Positions 45,620 to 55,063 of a stretch of 64,000 nucleotides of DNA are shown here, one piece after another. Below the pieces are notes generated by a model, which did no database searches, had not been told where the DNA came from, and saw only the letters and a program-made list of their open reading frames with translations. The position numbers and the translations under genes were made by a program. How positions within the stretch are numbered: position 1 is the first letter of the stretch; every line of letters starts with the position of its first letter. The DNA comes from Dactylis glomerata (lineage: Eukaryota > Streptophyta > Magnoliopsida > Poales > Poaceae), in the NCBI GenBank assembly GCA_007115705.1, contig QXEO01000341.1, forward strand, positions 1,116,001 through 1,180,000, read 5' to 3'.

Positions 45620-47800
45620 AAAGAACCACTGCTACTCTACATCGCCGCAACCCATCAGGTGGTGAGCACAGTATTAGTAGTCGAAAGAAGCGAAGAAGGA
45701 AAAGCCTATGGCGTCCAGAGGCCGGTGTATTTCATCAGTGAAGTGTTGTCTCCGACAAAACAGAGGTACCCGCATTATCAGAAACTCGCATATAGTGTTT
45801 TCACAACTGCACGAAAACTGCGACAGTACTTTGCGGTGCATCCAATTATAGTGGTCAATGAAGCACCACTATCAAACATATTGAACAACCCTTCAGCAAC
45901 AGGACGTGTCTCTTTGTGGGGTATCGAGTTATCTCCCATGGACATCACATACGAGAAAAGGAAGGCGATCAAGTCGCAAGTCTTGCCAGATTTTACGGCA
46001 GAGTGGCTGGAGCTCCAAAGCACGGGACCACCAGCCTTATCCAGTGTTTGGACAATGTACTTTGACGGTTCTAAGAAAGTTCAAGGTGCAGGCGCAGGAG
46101 TGGTCTTGATATCGCCTCACGACGACAAATTGAAGTATGTCTTAAGGATGAGCTTTCCACAGGCTTCTAATAACGAAGCAGAATACGAGGCTTTGTTGCA
46201 CGGAATGAAGATGGCCAAAGCATGTGGAGCAACTCGCCTAAAAATATTTGGAGATTCCAACCTTGTGGTACAGCAAGTTATGAACAGATGTGATACAATC
46301 AATGACAACATGATGGCCTACAAGAATTTATATCATTATCTCGAAGGAACATTCGATGGATGCGAAGTCTCACACATAAGCAGAAATAGTAATGAAGAAG
46401 CCGACAATTTAGCAAATATCGGGTCACAGTGTTTACCCGTGCCGTTCGGAGTATTTTGGGAAGAAATAGTAGAAAGATCAATAAAAAGCGGGAAAAGCTT
46501 GACTACTGCAGCAGACTCGGGGGCTCCGTCGGAGCCAGAGGAGGTCATGATGATAGAAGAAACATGGATGCAGCCATACCTTGCATACATACTAAATAAA
46601 CAATTACCAGAAGATGCGGTGGAGGCCAAGAGGATAACTCGAAGATCGAAGGCGTTTGTCGTGTTGCAGGGGAAATTATACAAGAAGAGTATTACTGGTG
46701 TTTTGCAGCGTTGTGTAACACCCCAAGAAGGACAAACAATACTACAAGACATACACGGTGGAGTGTGCGGCCATCATGCTAGCAGCAGAGCAATAGCAGC
46801 AAAGGCTTTCCGAGCAGGATTTTATTGGCTAACAGCCATCAAAGACATAAAAGATATAGTTCGAAAGTGTGAAGCATGTCAAAGATTTGCATCTAGACCG
46901 CATGCACCAGCAGCAGAGCTACAAACAATACCATTGTCTTGGCCCTTTGCGCAATGGGGCCTCGATATGGTGGGAAAGTTGCACAAATCTTGGCCAGGAG
47001 GGCATGTTTACATGCTAGTGGCAGTCGATAAATTTACCAAGTGGGTGGAAGCGGCCCCGGTAACAACTCAGGATTCGACAGCAGCAATCAGCTTCATCAA
47101 GTCGATAGTATTCCGTTTTGGTGTACCATATAGCATCATCACAGACAACGGGACAAATTTCACTTCAAAGGAATTCAAGAGTTATTTCGAGGGACTAGGG
47201 ATCAAGCTCAAATTCGCATCTGTGGCGCATCCGAAGACAAATGGGCAAGTCGAAAAAGCCAACGGCCTGATATGTAGTGGGATAAAAAAGAGGCTCTTAG
47301 CACCTCTCGAGAAAGCCAAGAGCGCTTGGGTAGAAGAATTGCCCTCCGTTCTTTGGAGTCTAAGAACTACGCCTAACGCAGCAACTCAAGAAACTCCTTT
47401 CTTCCTGGTCCATGGCGCAGAAGCCGTACTTCCAGTCAAAGTTACACATGAAGCCCCAAGAGTGACGGCATACGACGAGACAACATCAACAGAAACACTG
47501 CAAAACGATGTCGATGCACTAGATGAAGCAAGGGATAAGGCATTAGAAAGAGCCACGCAGTATCAACAGAGCCTACGAAACTACCACAGTAGTCGAGTTC
47601 GTCCACGATCCTTCGTGGTGGGAGACCTAGTTTTGCGACTCAGGCAAGACAGCCATGGCAAATTGGAGTCCCCTTGGGTAGGACCCTACATCGTCATAGA
47701 AGTAATAGCAGGAGGAGCATATCGACTACAAGACAAGAAGACGGGAAAAGACGAGAGCAATCCGTGGAATGCAGAGCAGCTACGACGTTTTTACGCGTAG
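45620..47800 (+). pseudogene. pol: Tat-1 RNase H, archaeal-type RNase H and integrase segment
   Basis: Same frame as the reverse transcriptase, open for about 725 codons. The first RNase H ends near 46000. A second RNase H starts at MYFDGSKKVQGAGAGVVLIS (about 46054), with EAEYEALLHGM and FGDSNLVVQQV. Integrase has an H-H-C-C finger (CGHHASSRAIA to KCEACQRF) and a DDE core: LDMVG, ITDNGTNF and NGQVEKANG. The C-terminus ends NPWNAEQLRRFYA. The second RNase H is the diagnostic feature of the Tat lineage. This segment has no internal break. Confidence 0.9.
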
Positions 47801-48216
47801 ACTACATCTAGTAGTATAATTAAACTCGAGTTCACTTTCTGAACCCAGAACATGAGGCCATAGGTCGGGTTCTTTGGGTTGAACTCGACAAAGTTGTACA
47901 AGTATTACTACTTCTCCGCTCGGGGGCTTCAACCCTCGAGTCGTACGAAAGGAATTTTTATCGAGATTTGGAGATCTTTTTCACTATAAGGTTGTACAGA
48001 CAACCCGATAAATACTCAAACAATTTGGTTCACAAAATAACCCAATATTCTTCATACTAATTGGTTCGCAAAGAACCCGATATATCTCAAGCATACCTCA
48101 GAACAAGTGACTTGTTTTCATGGTACTAGTAATAACATCAAAACAGAGTACGAGCATTCATTACAGATAACATGGTAGCAAGGACATTATCGTACGAAAT
48201 TACATAAAAATAGATC
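47801..48216. repeat. Tat-1 3' region between pol and antisense gene
   Basis: Non-coding on the plus strand. It contains a PPT-like CTCGGGGGCTT at 47919 and short GGTTC...GAACC inverted motifs near 48055-48080 that recur in Tat-2 near 61436-61460. Confidence 0.6.
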
Positions 48217-48795
48217 CTAGTGGAAGTGGACTTCAGCTTCATATATCTTCTGGCACTGGGTGCCATCATAGATCTTCACATCGAATTTCGACGTGCCAAT
48301 GTGGAAGTCGAAGGCCATGAAGAAGCCTTGGTGGATGTCGTGGTCTTCTGCAAACTGCGACCAGCCACCCTTCAAGTACTGTTCGCCGTTGCCATCATAC
48401 CAAACCTCCACTTCATATGGAGTCCTGCTGCCAGATTGTTCACGAAGAACCGCTTCTCGCAGTTCATGCCCATCCATGAACTTTGTGAAATTCAGTGGCA
48501 GACGCTGAATCTCGCGGCACTGCGCCATGGCAATGTAGAAGAAGGAGAAGATCCTGGGAAGAACAGCAGGAGCAGCAGGAGGAGGAGCGCTTGGACCTGG
48601 AGCAGCGCCAGTTACCTTGGGCTTGTTTTTGCTACCAGGAGGGCGGCCGGGACGACGCTTCACCGGAGCAGCTGATGACGCTCCCGCGGCGGTCGGAGTT
48701 GTGTTGCTTTTGTTCTTGCTTCCACGAGGGCGACCTCGACCTCGCGGGGCCACCGGAGAACCAAGGTTCAGACGAGAACCATCTGCGTCCGCCAT
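48217..48795 (-). CDS. Antisense AT-hook / B3-domain protein of Tat-1 (192 aa)
   Basis: An intact gene opposite to gag-pol. The start is MADADGSRLN at 48795, shared with Tat-2 (MADAS); an upstream ATG adds 8 unconserved residues. Two AT-hooks lie near residues 18-30 (GRGRPRGSKNK) and 45-58 (RRPGRPPGSKNK), then a Pro/Ala linker. Residues about 90-188 match the plant B3 pattern: LPLNFTKFMDG, ELREAVL, YEVEVWYDG, GGWSQFAEDHDIHQGFF, FDVKIYDGTQC. AT-hooks bind AT-rich minor groove and B3 domains bind specific major-groove sites, so a nuclear DNA-binding regulator is expected. No catalytic domain, signal peptide or membrane segment. A TATA box lies 102 bp upstream. The B3 assignment is from motif pattern only. 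Confidence 0.85.
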   Translation of the reverse strand: MADADGSRLNLGSPVAPRGRGRPRGSKNKSNTTPTAAGASSAAPVKRRPGRPPGSKNKPKVTGAAPGPSAPPPAAPAVLPRIFSFFYIAMAQCREIQRLPLNFTKFMDGHELREAVLREQSGSRTPYEVEVWYDGNGEQYLKGGWSQFAEDHDIHQGFFMAFDFHIGTSKFDVKIYDGTQCQKIYEAEVHFH

Positions 48796-48896
48796 GTGGA
48801 CAAGGGAAAAGGCTAGCAAACCCTAGATGAGAAAGAGAAGATGATGCGGCGGGGGAAGAATCTGATTAGGGTTTTTACCCTTGCCAGAAGGTGCTT

Positions 48897-48904
48897 TATT
48901 TATA
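48897..48904 (-). promoter_or_regulatory. TATA box for the antisense B3 gene, Tat-1
   Basis: TATAAATA within GCTTATAAATAAAGCA on the minus strand, 102 bp upstream of the ATG. Tat-2 has the same box 103 bp upstream. A telobox-like AAACCCTA lies near the start codon on the opposite strand in both. Confidence 0.65.
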
Positions 48905-49811
48905 AGCACATATTATCGGGCCCCCGTGCTAAGGCAAGGCCCGTAAACATATTTTACAATAGGAGTTAAATTCTGCACAGAGCAGGCGATAATACCAAAG
49001 AGAAAAAATAAGAAGAGAAGACTGTGGTCGCACGGTATGAAAACCTCGACTTGGACTCGGGGGCTTGCAAATAGTAGACGTTAACAGGAGGAAGAAGAAC
49101 TGAACTTGGAGCCTATGCTTGACTACAAGTACCCAAGCATAGCCTCGGGGGCTACTCCCATTTGGAGCGCTGAGCGCGCACCCGATAGAGGATGGGATAA
49201 TCAACAATGGAGATGAAGAAGGATTAGCATACAAACTTCGACTACATAGTCGACGAAAATACAACGAGATTACTCCCATCAGGAGCAAACAAGTTAAGTT
49301 ACAACTCGAAATTCTTTGATTTTATCAGTCAAAAACTTGGCTGCGACATAAGATTCTTGAGTTGCGTTATCGCAACGAAACTCGAATGCCATGATTTATT
49401 ACGAAGGTAAGACCCCGGGATCCGTCCTGTGTGGCCTGGTACACGCACATGGATGCGCTCTGCTGGTATGTATCCGTGTCTACGACGCGAAGAAAATCCT
49501 GGTGGACGCACTGGGTACCCTGAGAATCACTGGGATTCATTCTTTGTAAGTCCTAAATGCGGCAAAAGAGTGAGTTTGACCGGTATCCCGAATTCAAGTC
49601 CGGTGACAAGTATCTATTCCGGCAGTTAATTGACCTCTTGATCCGTCAGAGTTGTTAGGCTTGTTCATCAAGACCCCTTGCGAGCAAATTATCATGAACA
49701 TAAGTCGAAAGACCAAATCGAAGATTTGAAGATAAAAAGAAGTCGAAGAACTGATCAAGTCGAAGATATAAAGATTAGAGATTCAACCCGAATCTGCAAT
49801 TCTGGTAGAAT
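48905..49811. repeat. Tat-1 distal 3' region
   Basis: No convincing gene. Contains PPT-like motifs at 49056 and 49144 and a block at about 49407-49560 that is nearly unchanged in Tat-2 (62847-63005). Confidence 0.6.
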
Positions 49812-49823
49812 CTCAGGGGCTAC
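49812..49823 (+). other. PPT of Tat-1
   Basis: CTCAGGGGCTAC, directly abutting the 3' LTR. Confidence 0.8.
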
Positions 49824-50158
49824 TAACAAGGGTATAGTTAATAGAACCAATATGTTGAGTACCCCTGAGGCCCGTTAAGCTAGGCCCAATTGTAATGATA
49901 GTCAAATACGAGTCTTTACCGTATGTCGATATTGTAATCTGTATCGGACCCTACCCGATCCTCGAGACCTGGCCACCTATATATAGGGGCCACGAGGGGA
50001 CGGTGTAGGCCAGATTGAAAGCAAGCCAGGTTGAACACCCAAGTTTACTTTCGACACACACCTATTTTGACTAACTTTACCTTCGAGTTCATCCAGCGCC
50101 CTATCTCCCCGATCCTAAGTCCTTCATCTAGGACATTTGTCGAGTTAACCCCTCGTCA
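49824..50158 (+). repeat. 3' LTR of Tat-1
   Basis: 335 bp. It begins TAACAAGGG (the TG has mutated to TA) and ends CTCGTCA, followed by TSD ATAGG. Confidence 0.95.
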
Positions 50159-50409
50159 ATAGGCAACTCACATGATCTAGACATGAAGCACATGGAGGAG
50201 AAGATAACCATCTAGCTACTACTATGGACCCGTAGTCCAAGGTAGACTACTCACGGATCACTTCGGAGGCCTCCGGTGATGATTCCCCTCTCCGGCAGGG
50301 TGCCGAGAAGAGCTTCTAGACCCTCCCGATCTCGAGACGACGACATCGGTGGCTTGCAGTATGTTTCATGGAAAAGTGTTCGTCTCCTTAGGGTTTTCCC
50401 GTCGAAGGG

Positions 50410-50417
50410 AATTTATA
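50410..50417 (-). promoter_or_regulatory. TATA-like box in E 5' LTR
   Basis: TATAAATT on the minus strand, matching 7538-7545. Confidence 0.5.
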
Positions 50418-50786
50418 GGCGGAAGGGCAATGTCAGGGGGTGGACCAGGGGTCCACACCACCTGGTGGCGCAGCCAAGGGGTGACCCGCGCCACCCTATG
50501 GTGCGGCTGCCCTCTGGCCCCCATCCGTCTCTCCTTTGGACTCCGTCTTCGTGTCAGGTAAATAGGAACTTTGGCTTTGTTTCGTCCAATTCTGAGAATA
50601 TTTCCTGTGTAACTTTTCTGAAACACATAAACAGCAGAAAACAGGGAACTGGCACTGTGGCATCTCGTTAATAGGTTAGTTCCAGAAAATGCATAAAAAT
50701 GCCACGAAGTGTAAACAAAACACAAAGCAATTGGTGTAAAACAAGCATGGAGCATTAAAAATTATAAATACGTTTACGACGTATCA

Positions 50787-51000
50787 ACTAATCCCTCCTC
50801 ATCATGAGAGTCAGCAACGGCGATGAAGATGGCAGTGGATTCGATGGAGATGGCTCCAGGGGCAATTCTCCGTTCCGGCAGGGTGCGGAAACAAAGACTT
50901 CTGTCCCCTGAAACTTGTCTTCGATGGCGGCGGTGCTGCAGAACTTTTTGTGGATCGATGCTTCATGATTTGGGGTTTTTGCGTCAGAGGAAATATATAG
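50787..51000 (-). repeat. Athila-like LTR H, piece 3 of 4
   Basis: Begins with ACTAA, the E target duplication, and ends at a TATA-like AAATATATAG where the solo LTR begins. Confidence 0.65.
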
Positions 51001-51671
51001 TGTGCGCATCGTGTGTGGCTCTTAGGCTAAATTTTACAGTAATACTTATCATGAGTTATGATTTGAGTTGGATGTCTCTATGAAATTGTGGTGTTTGTCT
51101 AGAACCGTCTAGTGCACTCAAGGTGACAGTGTGGGGTAATCTAGATTGGGGAATGCAAACTTTAAGGAGAGCTTTCATAGCCCTACACATGATTAGTGTT
51201 CGTTATCCAACCAGAGAGTAGTTCAGTGTAGCATAGTGAAGAAATATATTTATGTGTTCAATTATGTTATCATTGTTGAGAGTGTCCACTAGTGAAAGTA
51301 CGATCCCTAGGCCTTGTTTCTAAGTATTGAAACACCGTTTACAACCAGTTTTGCTACATGTTTGCTTGCAGCCATTTTTATTTTAGATTGCAGTTACCAC
51401 TTATAATCATCCATATTACTTGTATTTCACTATCTCTTCGCCGAACTAGTGCACCTATATATCTGACAAGTGTATTGGGTGTGTTGGGGACACAAGAGAC
51501 TTCTTGTGTCTTAATTGCAGGGTTGCTTGAGAGGGATACCTTTGACCTCTTCCTCCCTGAGTTCGATAAACCTTGGGTGATCCACTTAAGGGAAACTTGT
51601 TGCTATTCTACAAACCTCTGCACTTGGAGGCCCAACACTGTCTACAAGAATAGAAGCGTCCGTAGACATCA
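51001..51671 (+). repeat. Solo LTR of the F family
   Basis: 671 bp from TGTGCGCATCG to GTAGACATCA, homologous to the F LTR at 383-3357 in opposite orientation. Sequence on either side is LTR H, with no PBS or PPT, so it is a solo LTR. No TSD can be read (TATAG versus GTACG), which suggests loss of host sequence or recombination between two elements. Confidence 0.8.
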
Positions 51672-51908
51672 GTACGTGACAGCAAAATAGGGACTTCGGG
51701 CTTCGTTCCGTCCAATTCTGAGAATATTTTCTGTACAACTTTTTTGAAACAAAACAACAGAAAACAGGAACTGGCACTGTGGCATCTTGTTAATAGGTTA
51801 GTTCTAGAAAATGCATAAAAATGCCATGAAGTGTAAACAAAACATAAAGAAATTGGTGTAAAACAAGCATAGACCATAAAAAATTATAGATATGTTTGAA
51901 ACGTATCA
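51672..51908 (-). repeat. Athila-like LTR H, piece 4 of 4
   Basis: Closely resembles the E LTR start region (50560-50786). Its minus-strand start, TGATACGTTTC, is at 51908. Confidence 0.7.
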
Positions 51909-52286
51909 GAGCACCGACAACATACTGCTAGGACCTTTTCGGTGGCTCAGACTAATTGGAGATGTAAGGGCTCCCAATACATAGGACTGTCTCACACTGT
52001 GCACCTTTGGCAGCCGCCTGATGCTTCGCTACATTGAGACTCCAAGAGTAGAGTGTTTAGCATAGGGAAGCTTGATTTTCCCCACAAAGGCGACTCGAGG
52101 GTTTATGTCAAACTCTCGGGGAACTGTGTGTAAACGGATCCTTCATGTCCCTCTTCTAACAACCTACAAATTAAAATAATTTGCTTTGTGCCCTCAACCT
52201 CACCAAGTGGTTGTCAAGCACAAGGTGTGTGTAAGTATACAAAACTGAAAATAAAAATGCAAATGCAACGGTGCTAGAAAGTCTTG
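51909..52286 (-). repeat. Internal leader of element K next to a PBS
   Basis: A degenerate PBS (minus strand TAGCACCGTTGCATTT, 52261-52276) lies 10 nt from the K LTR, the offset seen in E and F. The remaining leader to 51909 has no long frame and is cut by H. Confidence 0.5.
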
Positions 52287-53728
52287 TGCCATGGGAATAT
52301 GCATACTAAAGTAATATGCAATACAATGATAAATAGTAAAGGATATGGTTGTAGTGTTTTGGTTTGTGAAATGCAATAATGGAATTTTTTTTGTAATTTC
52401 GAAATTAATAATAACTGAAAATAAAAGCAGTGATAAATTGAATGGAAGGTTGTTTCTTCAGATTAAAAGTGGACCAGGGTTCATGGGTTCACTAATGCAC
52501 TCTCTCATAAAAGATATGGTGGACATAGGATCATACAATTGACATAAAAGATTGCAATAATGTTCAGATTCAGATGAATTCATATGGACATCACGTCCTA
52601 CTATAGAGATATTTTGGTTATTCATCTCTCTCATACTCCACCAAGATGGGAATTTAATCTAATCATCTCAGTATTAAGATAAACTCAGAGCATAGCATAA
52701 AGCACAATGACATGAAGTTAAAATAAGAACATACTAGATCAAGTCGCGGATACTCAGCAAGGTCACGCTAGATATACCCTGTAGCATGATATTTTCTTTA
52801 TCCGTAGTGAGGTAACAAAGTAAGGTAAACACCCAAGTGACACCCAAGGACTGTCCTCCTCAGAATAAGCACCCCCGTTACTCCAACTAATACACACATT
52901 CCCCCACTCATAAACATGCTTGATCATAACAAGTAAATAAGAACGGGGTACATGATATGCATCTACTCATACACTGAAATTAAAGAACAATTGCAATCTG
53001 ATAGATTAACTCATAGAAAGATCCACCACAAAAGTGATACAAAGATGGCCATAATCATGTTATGCACCTCATATGGCGCTAAGACGATGAAGAACAAGAG
53101 AGAGATACAATAGCTACTGCCACAAACCCATAGTTCAGAGGTGGACTACTCCCTCTTCATCATGGTGATGAAGGTAGAGTCATTGGAGTGGGTGGAGATC
53201 ACACTGGCAGCGCCCCACTGAAGTTTTCCCCTCCGACCTTTGATCTCCCAGGCTCATGTTCCGTGTTTCTGTGTTTTGGTGGTGCTCCTCTTCGCGACCC
53301 GCATGGGCACCCTTTATATAGTTTGTTTTAGGTCAAGATGAATCCATCGAGACGAAGATTGACAGCATCGGAGCAACGAGGCACCAACGGGCTGGTCCCA
53401 CGCGGCCAAGGAATTTGGCCATGTGGGCCATGCTCGTTTGGCCCTCGTGACTCCCTTGTTGCACTTCCTTCGCTCCAAAGTCTTGTTCCGTGGAAAAACT
53501 GGCTCCCACAAAGTTTCAGGTAATTTGGACTCCGTTTGGGTCCCTGAAAGTTAAAAACATTGAAATAGAGGTTTTCTGGTTTTCCCAAGTTAATCCAATA
53601 AAATTGGGGAACATGTGAATTATTCCAATAATCATCAAAAAACATGAATATAACCAATATATGATGCAAATAAGGTGGAATATCAAGTGGTAAAGTGCAA
53701 AGATCATGTATGCATTTTACATGCATCA
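52287..53728 (-). repeat. LTR of element K (Athila-like)
   Basis: About 1442 bp. The right edge is GCATCA at 53728, next to a PPT; the left edge is beside the degenerate PBS. A minus-strand TATATAAA lies at 53313-53320. No coding frame is supported. Confidence 0.6.
53313..53320 (-). promoter_or_regulatory. TATA box of K LTR
   Basis: TATATAAA followed by GGG on the minus strand. Confidence 0.5.
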
Positions 53729-53904
53729 GCATCCCCAAGCTTAACCTATACTCATCCTCGAGTATAAAGGTGATAAAACCAACATGAGCTTTGTACTTTA
53801 CTACTATCTAAGATATCAAAGAAGACTATTGCTGCTACACATAATTAAATGATTCATTCTATAAATAAGTAGCAATATGCAAGATAGATTATCAAATGAT
53901 ATCA
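53729..53904 (-). repeat. K PPT and internal 3' fragment
   Basis: The plus strand reads GCATCCCCAAGCTT (53729-53742), the same PPT as E. The fragment then ends at LTR L. Confidence 0.6.
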
Positions 53905-54691
53905 TATAACGCCCCACCTTTGGATTAAGGTAGAACACCTGTGTTAAGTGCTATTCCCTGGATCACTGATAGCACCACCGTACAAAATAGAGTATTCATT
54001 GCATAGTATCAAATATTACAACATGGATCTAGATACATAAGTCTTCAAATCTTACAAACCAGCTTAGTCACATGGACTAGCTCAAATAACAGAGTTCAAC
54101 AATACATAAACACAACGGAAACTAGGGTAGTAGTGAGCCTTCATCTTCTCCATGTGCCACAGGCAGTCATGTTGGTATGTAGGCTCGAAATCCTAACAAC
54201 TTACTCATCATCTGAAGAACCTGCACATTTGAATATGCAGCCCCATAAATGGGGGTCAGTACAATGATGTACTGGCAAATGACACATGTTTGGTGGCTGT
54301 TGTGAAAGAACTAGCTACATGATACTTGGCTAGTGGATCTCTTGGCTAAATTGCATAAAGCCAGTTTTGTCCTATTCTTTCCCAAAACTTTCTTTCAAAG
54401 TTTTATTTTTCAAGGGTCGAGATAACCCCCAAACACTACATAGTTGCAAGTTATGTAGCACTGGGCGAAATTCAACAAAGTCGGAACAAAAGAAACCACC
54501 ACCCCTCGAAGTGTATGGTCCTGAGCACCTAACCTAGGGGTTTCTAGTCAAGTTTTAATCATTCAGAAATGGTGATGAGATTCTTCCGTACATTCCAAGT
54601 CTAGAGACTCAAATTGTCCATAACCGGGGACACGGCTAATCGATTAGTTTGGCACCCTGCAGGGGTTGTGCACTTTCACCTTAAGACCCAT
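53905..54691 (-). repeat. LTR L fragment, diverged Tekay-type
   Basis: The plus-strand start TATAACGCCCCAC resembles TGTAACACCCC of Tekay/LARD. It carries the twin-palindrome block at 54636-54664 in the Tekay orientation. It is cut by Tat-2, and no continuation is seen after Tat-2. Confidence 0.6.
54636..54664. repeat. Twin palindromes, LTR L (compensated)
   Basis: CTAATCGATTAG (54636-54647) and CCCTGCAGGG (54655-54664). Both differ from the Tekay versions yet remain perfect palindromes. Confidence 0.75.
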
Positions 54692-55026
54692 TGACAAGGG
54701 TATAGATAATAGAGCCCGTTAGTTGAGTACCCCCGAGGCTCATTAAGCCAGGCCCAATTGTAATACTAGTCGAAATACGAGTTCATGTCATATGTCGATA
54801 TTGTAATCTATATCGGATCCCACCCGATCCTTGAGACCTGGCCACCTATATAAAGGGGCCAGGAGGGGATGTTATGGGACAGATTGAAAGCAAGCCAGGT
54901 TCTACACCCATGTTTATTTTCATAGCCACCTTGTTTCACTGAGTTTACCTTCGAGTTCATCCGACGCCCTGTCTCCCTGATCCTAAGTCCTTCATTTAGG
55001 ACATTTGTCGAGTTTAACCCTCATCA
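54692..55026 (+). repeat. 5' LTR of Tat-2
   Basis: 335 bp, TGACAAGGG to CTCATCA; TATA box TATATAAA at 54847-54854; PBS TGGCGCCGACC starts at 55029. Confidence 0.93.
54847..54854 (+). promoter_or_regulatory. TATA box of Tat-2 5' LTR
   Basis: TATATAAA followed by GGGGCC, equivalent to the Tat-1 box. Confidence 0.65.
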
Positions 55027-55063
55027 ATTGGCGCCGACCGTGGGGACTCTGGGCGTTGGAATC

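Larger units (their letters stand above)
41341..50158 (+). mobile_element. Tat-1: Tat-lineage Ty3/Gypsy element with antisense AT-hook/B3 gene
   Basis: 8818 bp with 335-bp LTRs and a perfect 5-bp TSD ATAGG (41336-41340 and 50159-50163). The PBS starts TGGCGCCG and the PPT CTCAGGGGCTAC lies directly before the 3' LTR. Sense order is gag, protease, reverse transcriptase, RNase H, a second archaeal-type RNase H, integrase; then a 2-kb 3' region with an antisense gene. The second RNase H before integrase defines the Tat lineage. The LTRs differ at about 7 of 335 positions by eye, so the insertion is fairly young. Gag-pol has one frameshift and extra stops. Confidence 0.95.
6296..50786 (-). mobile_element. 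Element E: Athila-type non-autonomous LTR retrotransposon with two nested insertions
   Basis: The minus-strand order is 5' LTR (50786 to 40342, split by Tat-1), PBS (40331), gag-protease pseudogene (40145 to 38160), internal region split by the LARD, PPT (7831 to 7817) and 3' LTR (7816 to 6296). Net length is about 7.95 kb. The flanks ACTAC and ACTAA form an imperfect 5-bp TSD. LTRs begin TGATAC and end CGCACCA. No reverse transcriptase, RNase H or integrase is present in the roughly 2.6 kb between protease and PPT, so the element depended on enzymes in trans. Its LTR resembles Sabrina-like Triticeae repeats as I remember them; that name is unverified. Confidence 0.85.
40342..50786 (-). repeat. 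5' LTR of E, split by Tat-1
   Basis: LTR pieces 40342-41340 and 50159-50786, about 1622 bp net. It begins TGATACGTCG on the minus strand at 50786 and ends CGCACCA at 40342. Confidence 0.85.

Noticed and set aside
51001..51671. A host promoter or gene between E and K
   Set aside because: It is homologous to the F LTR and has TG...CA ends, so it is a solo LTR.
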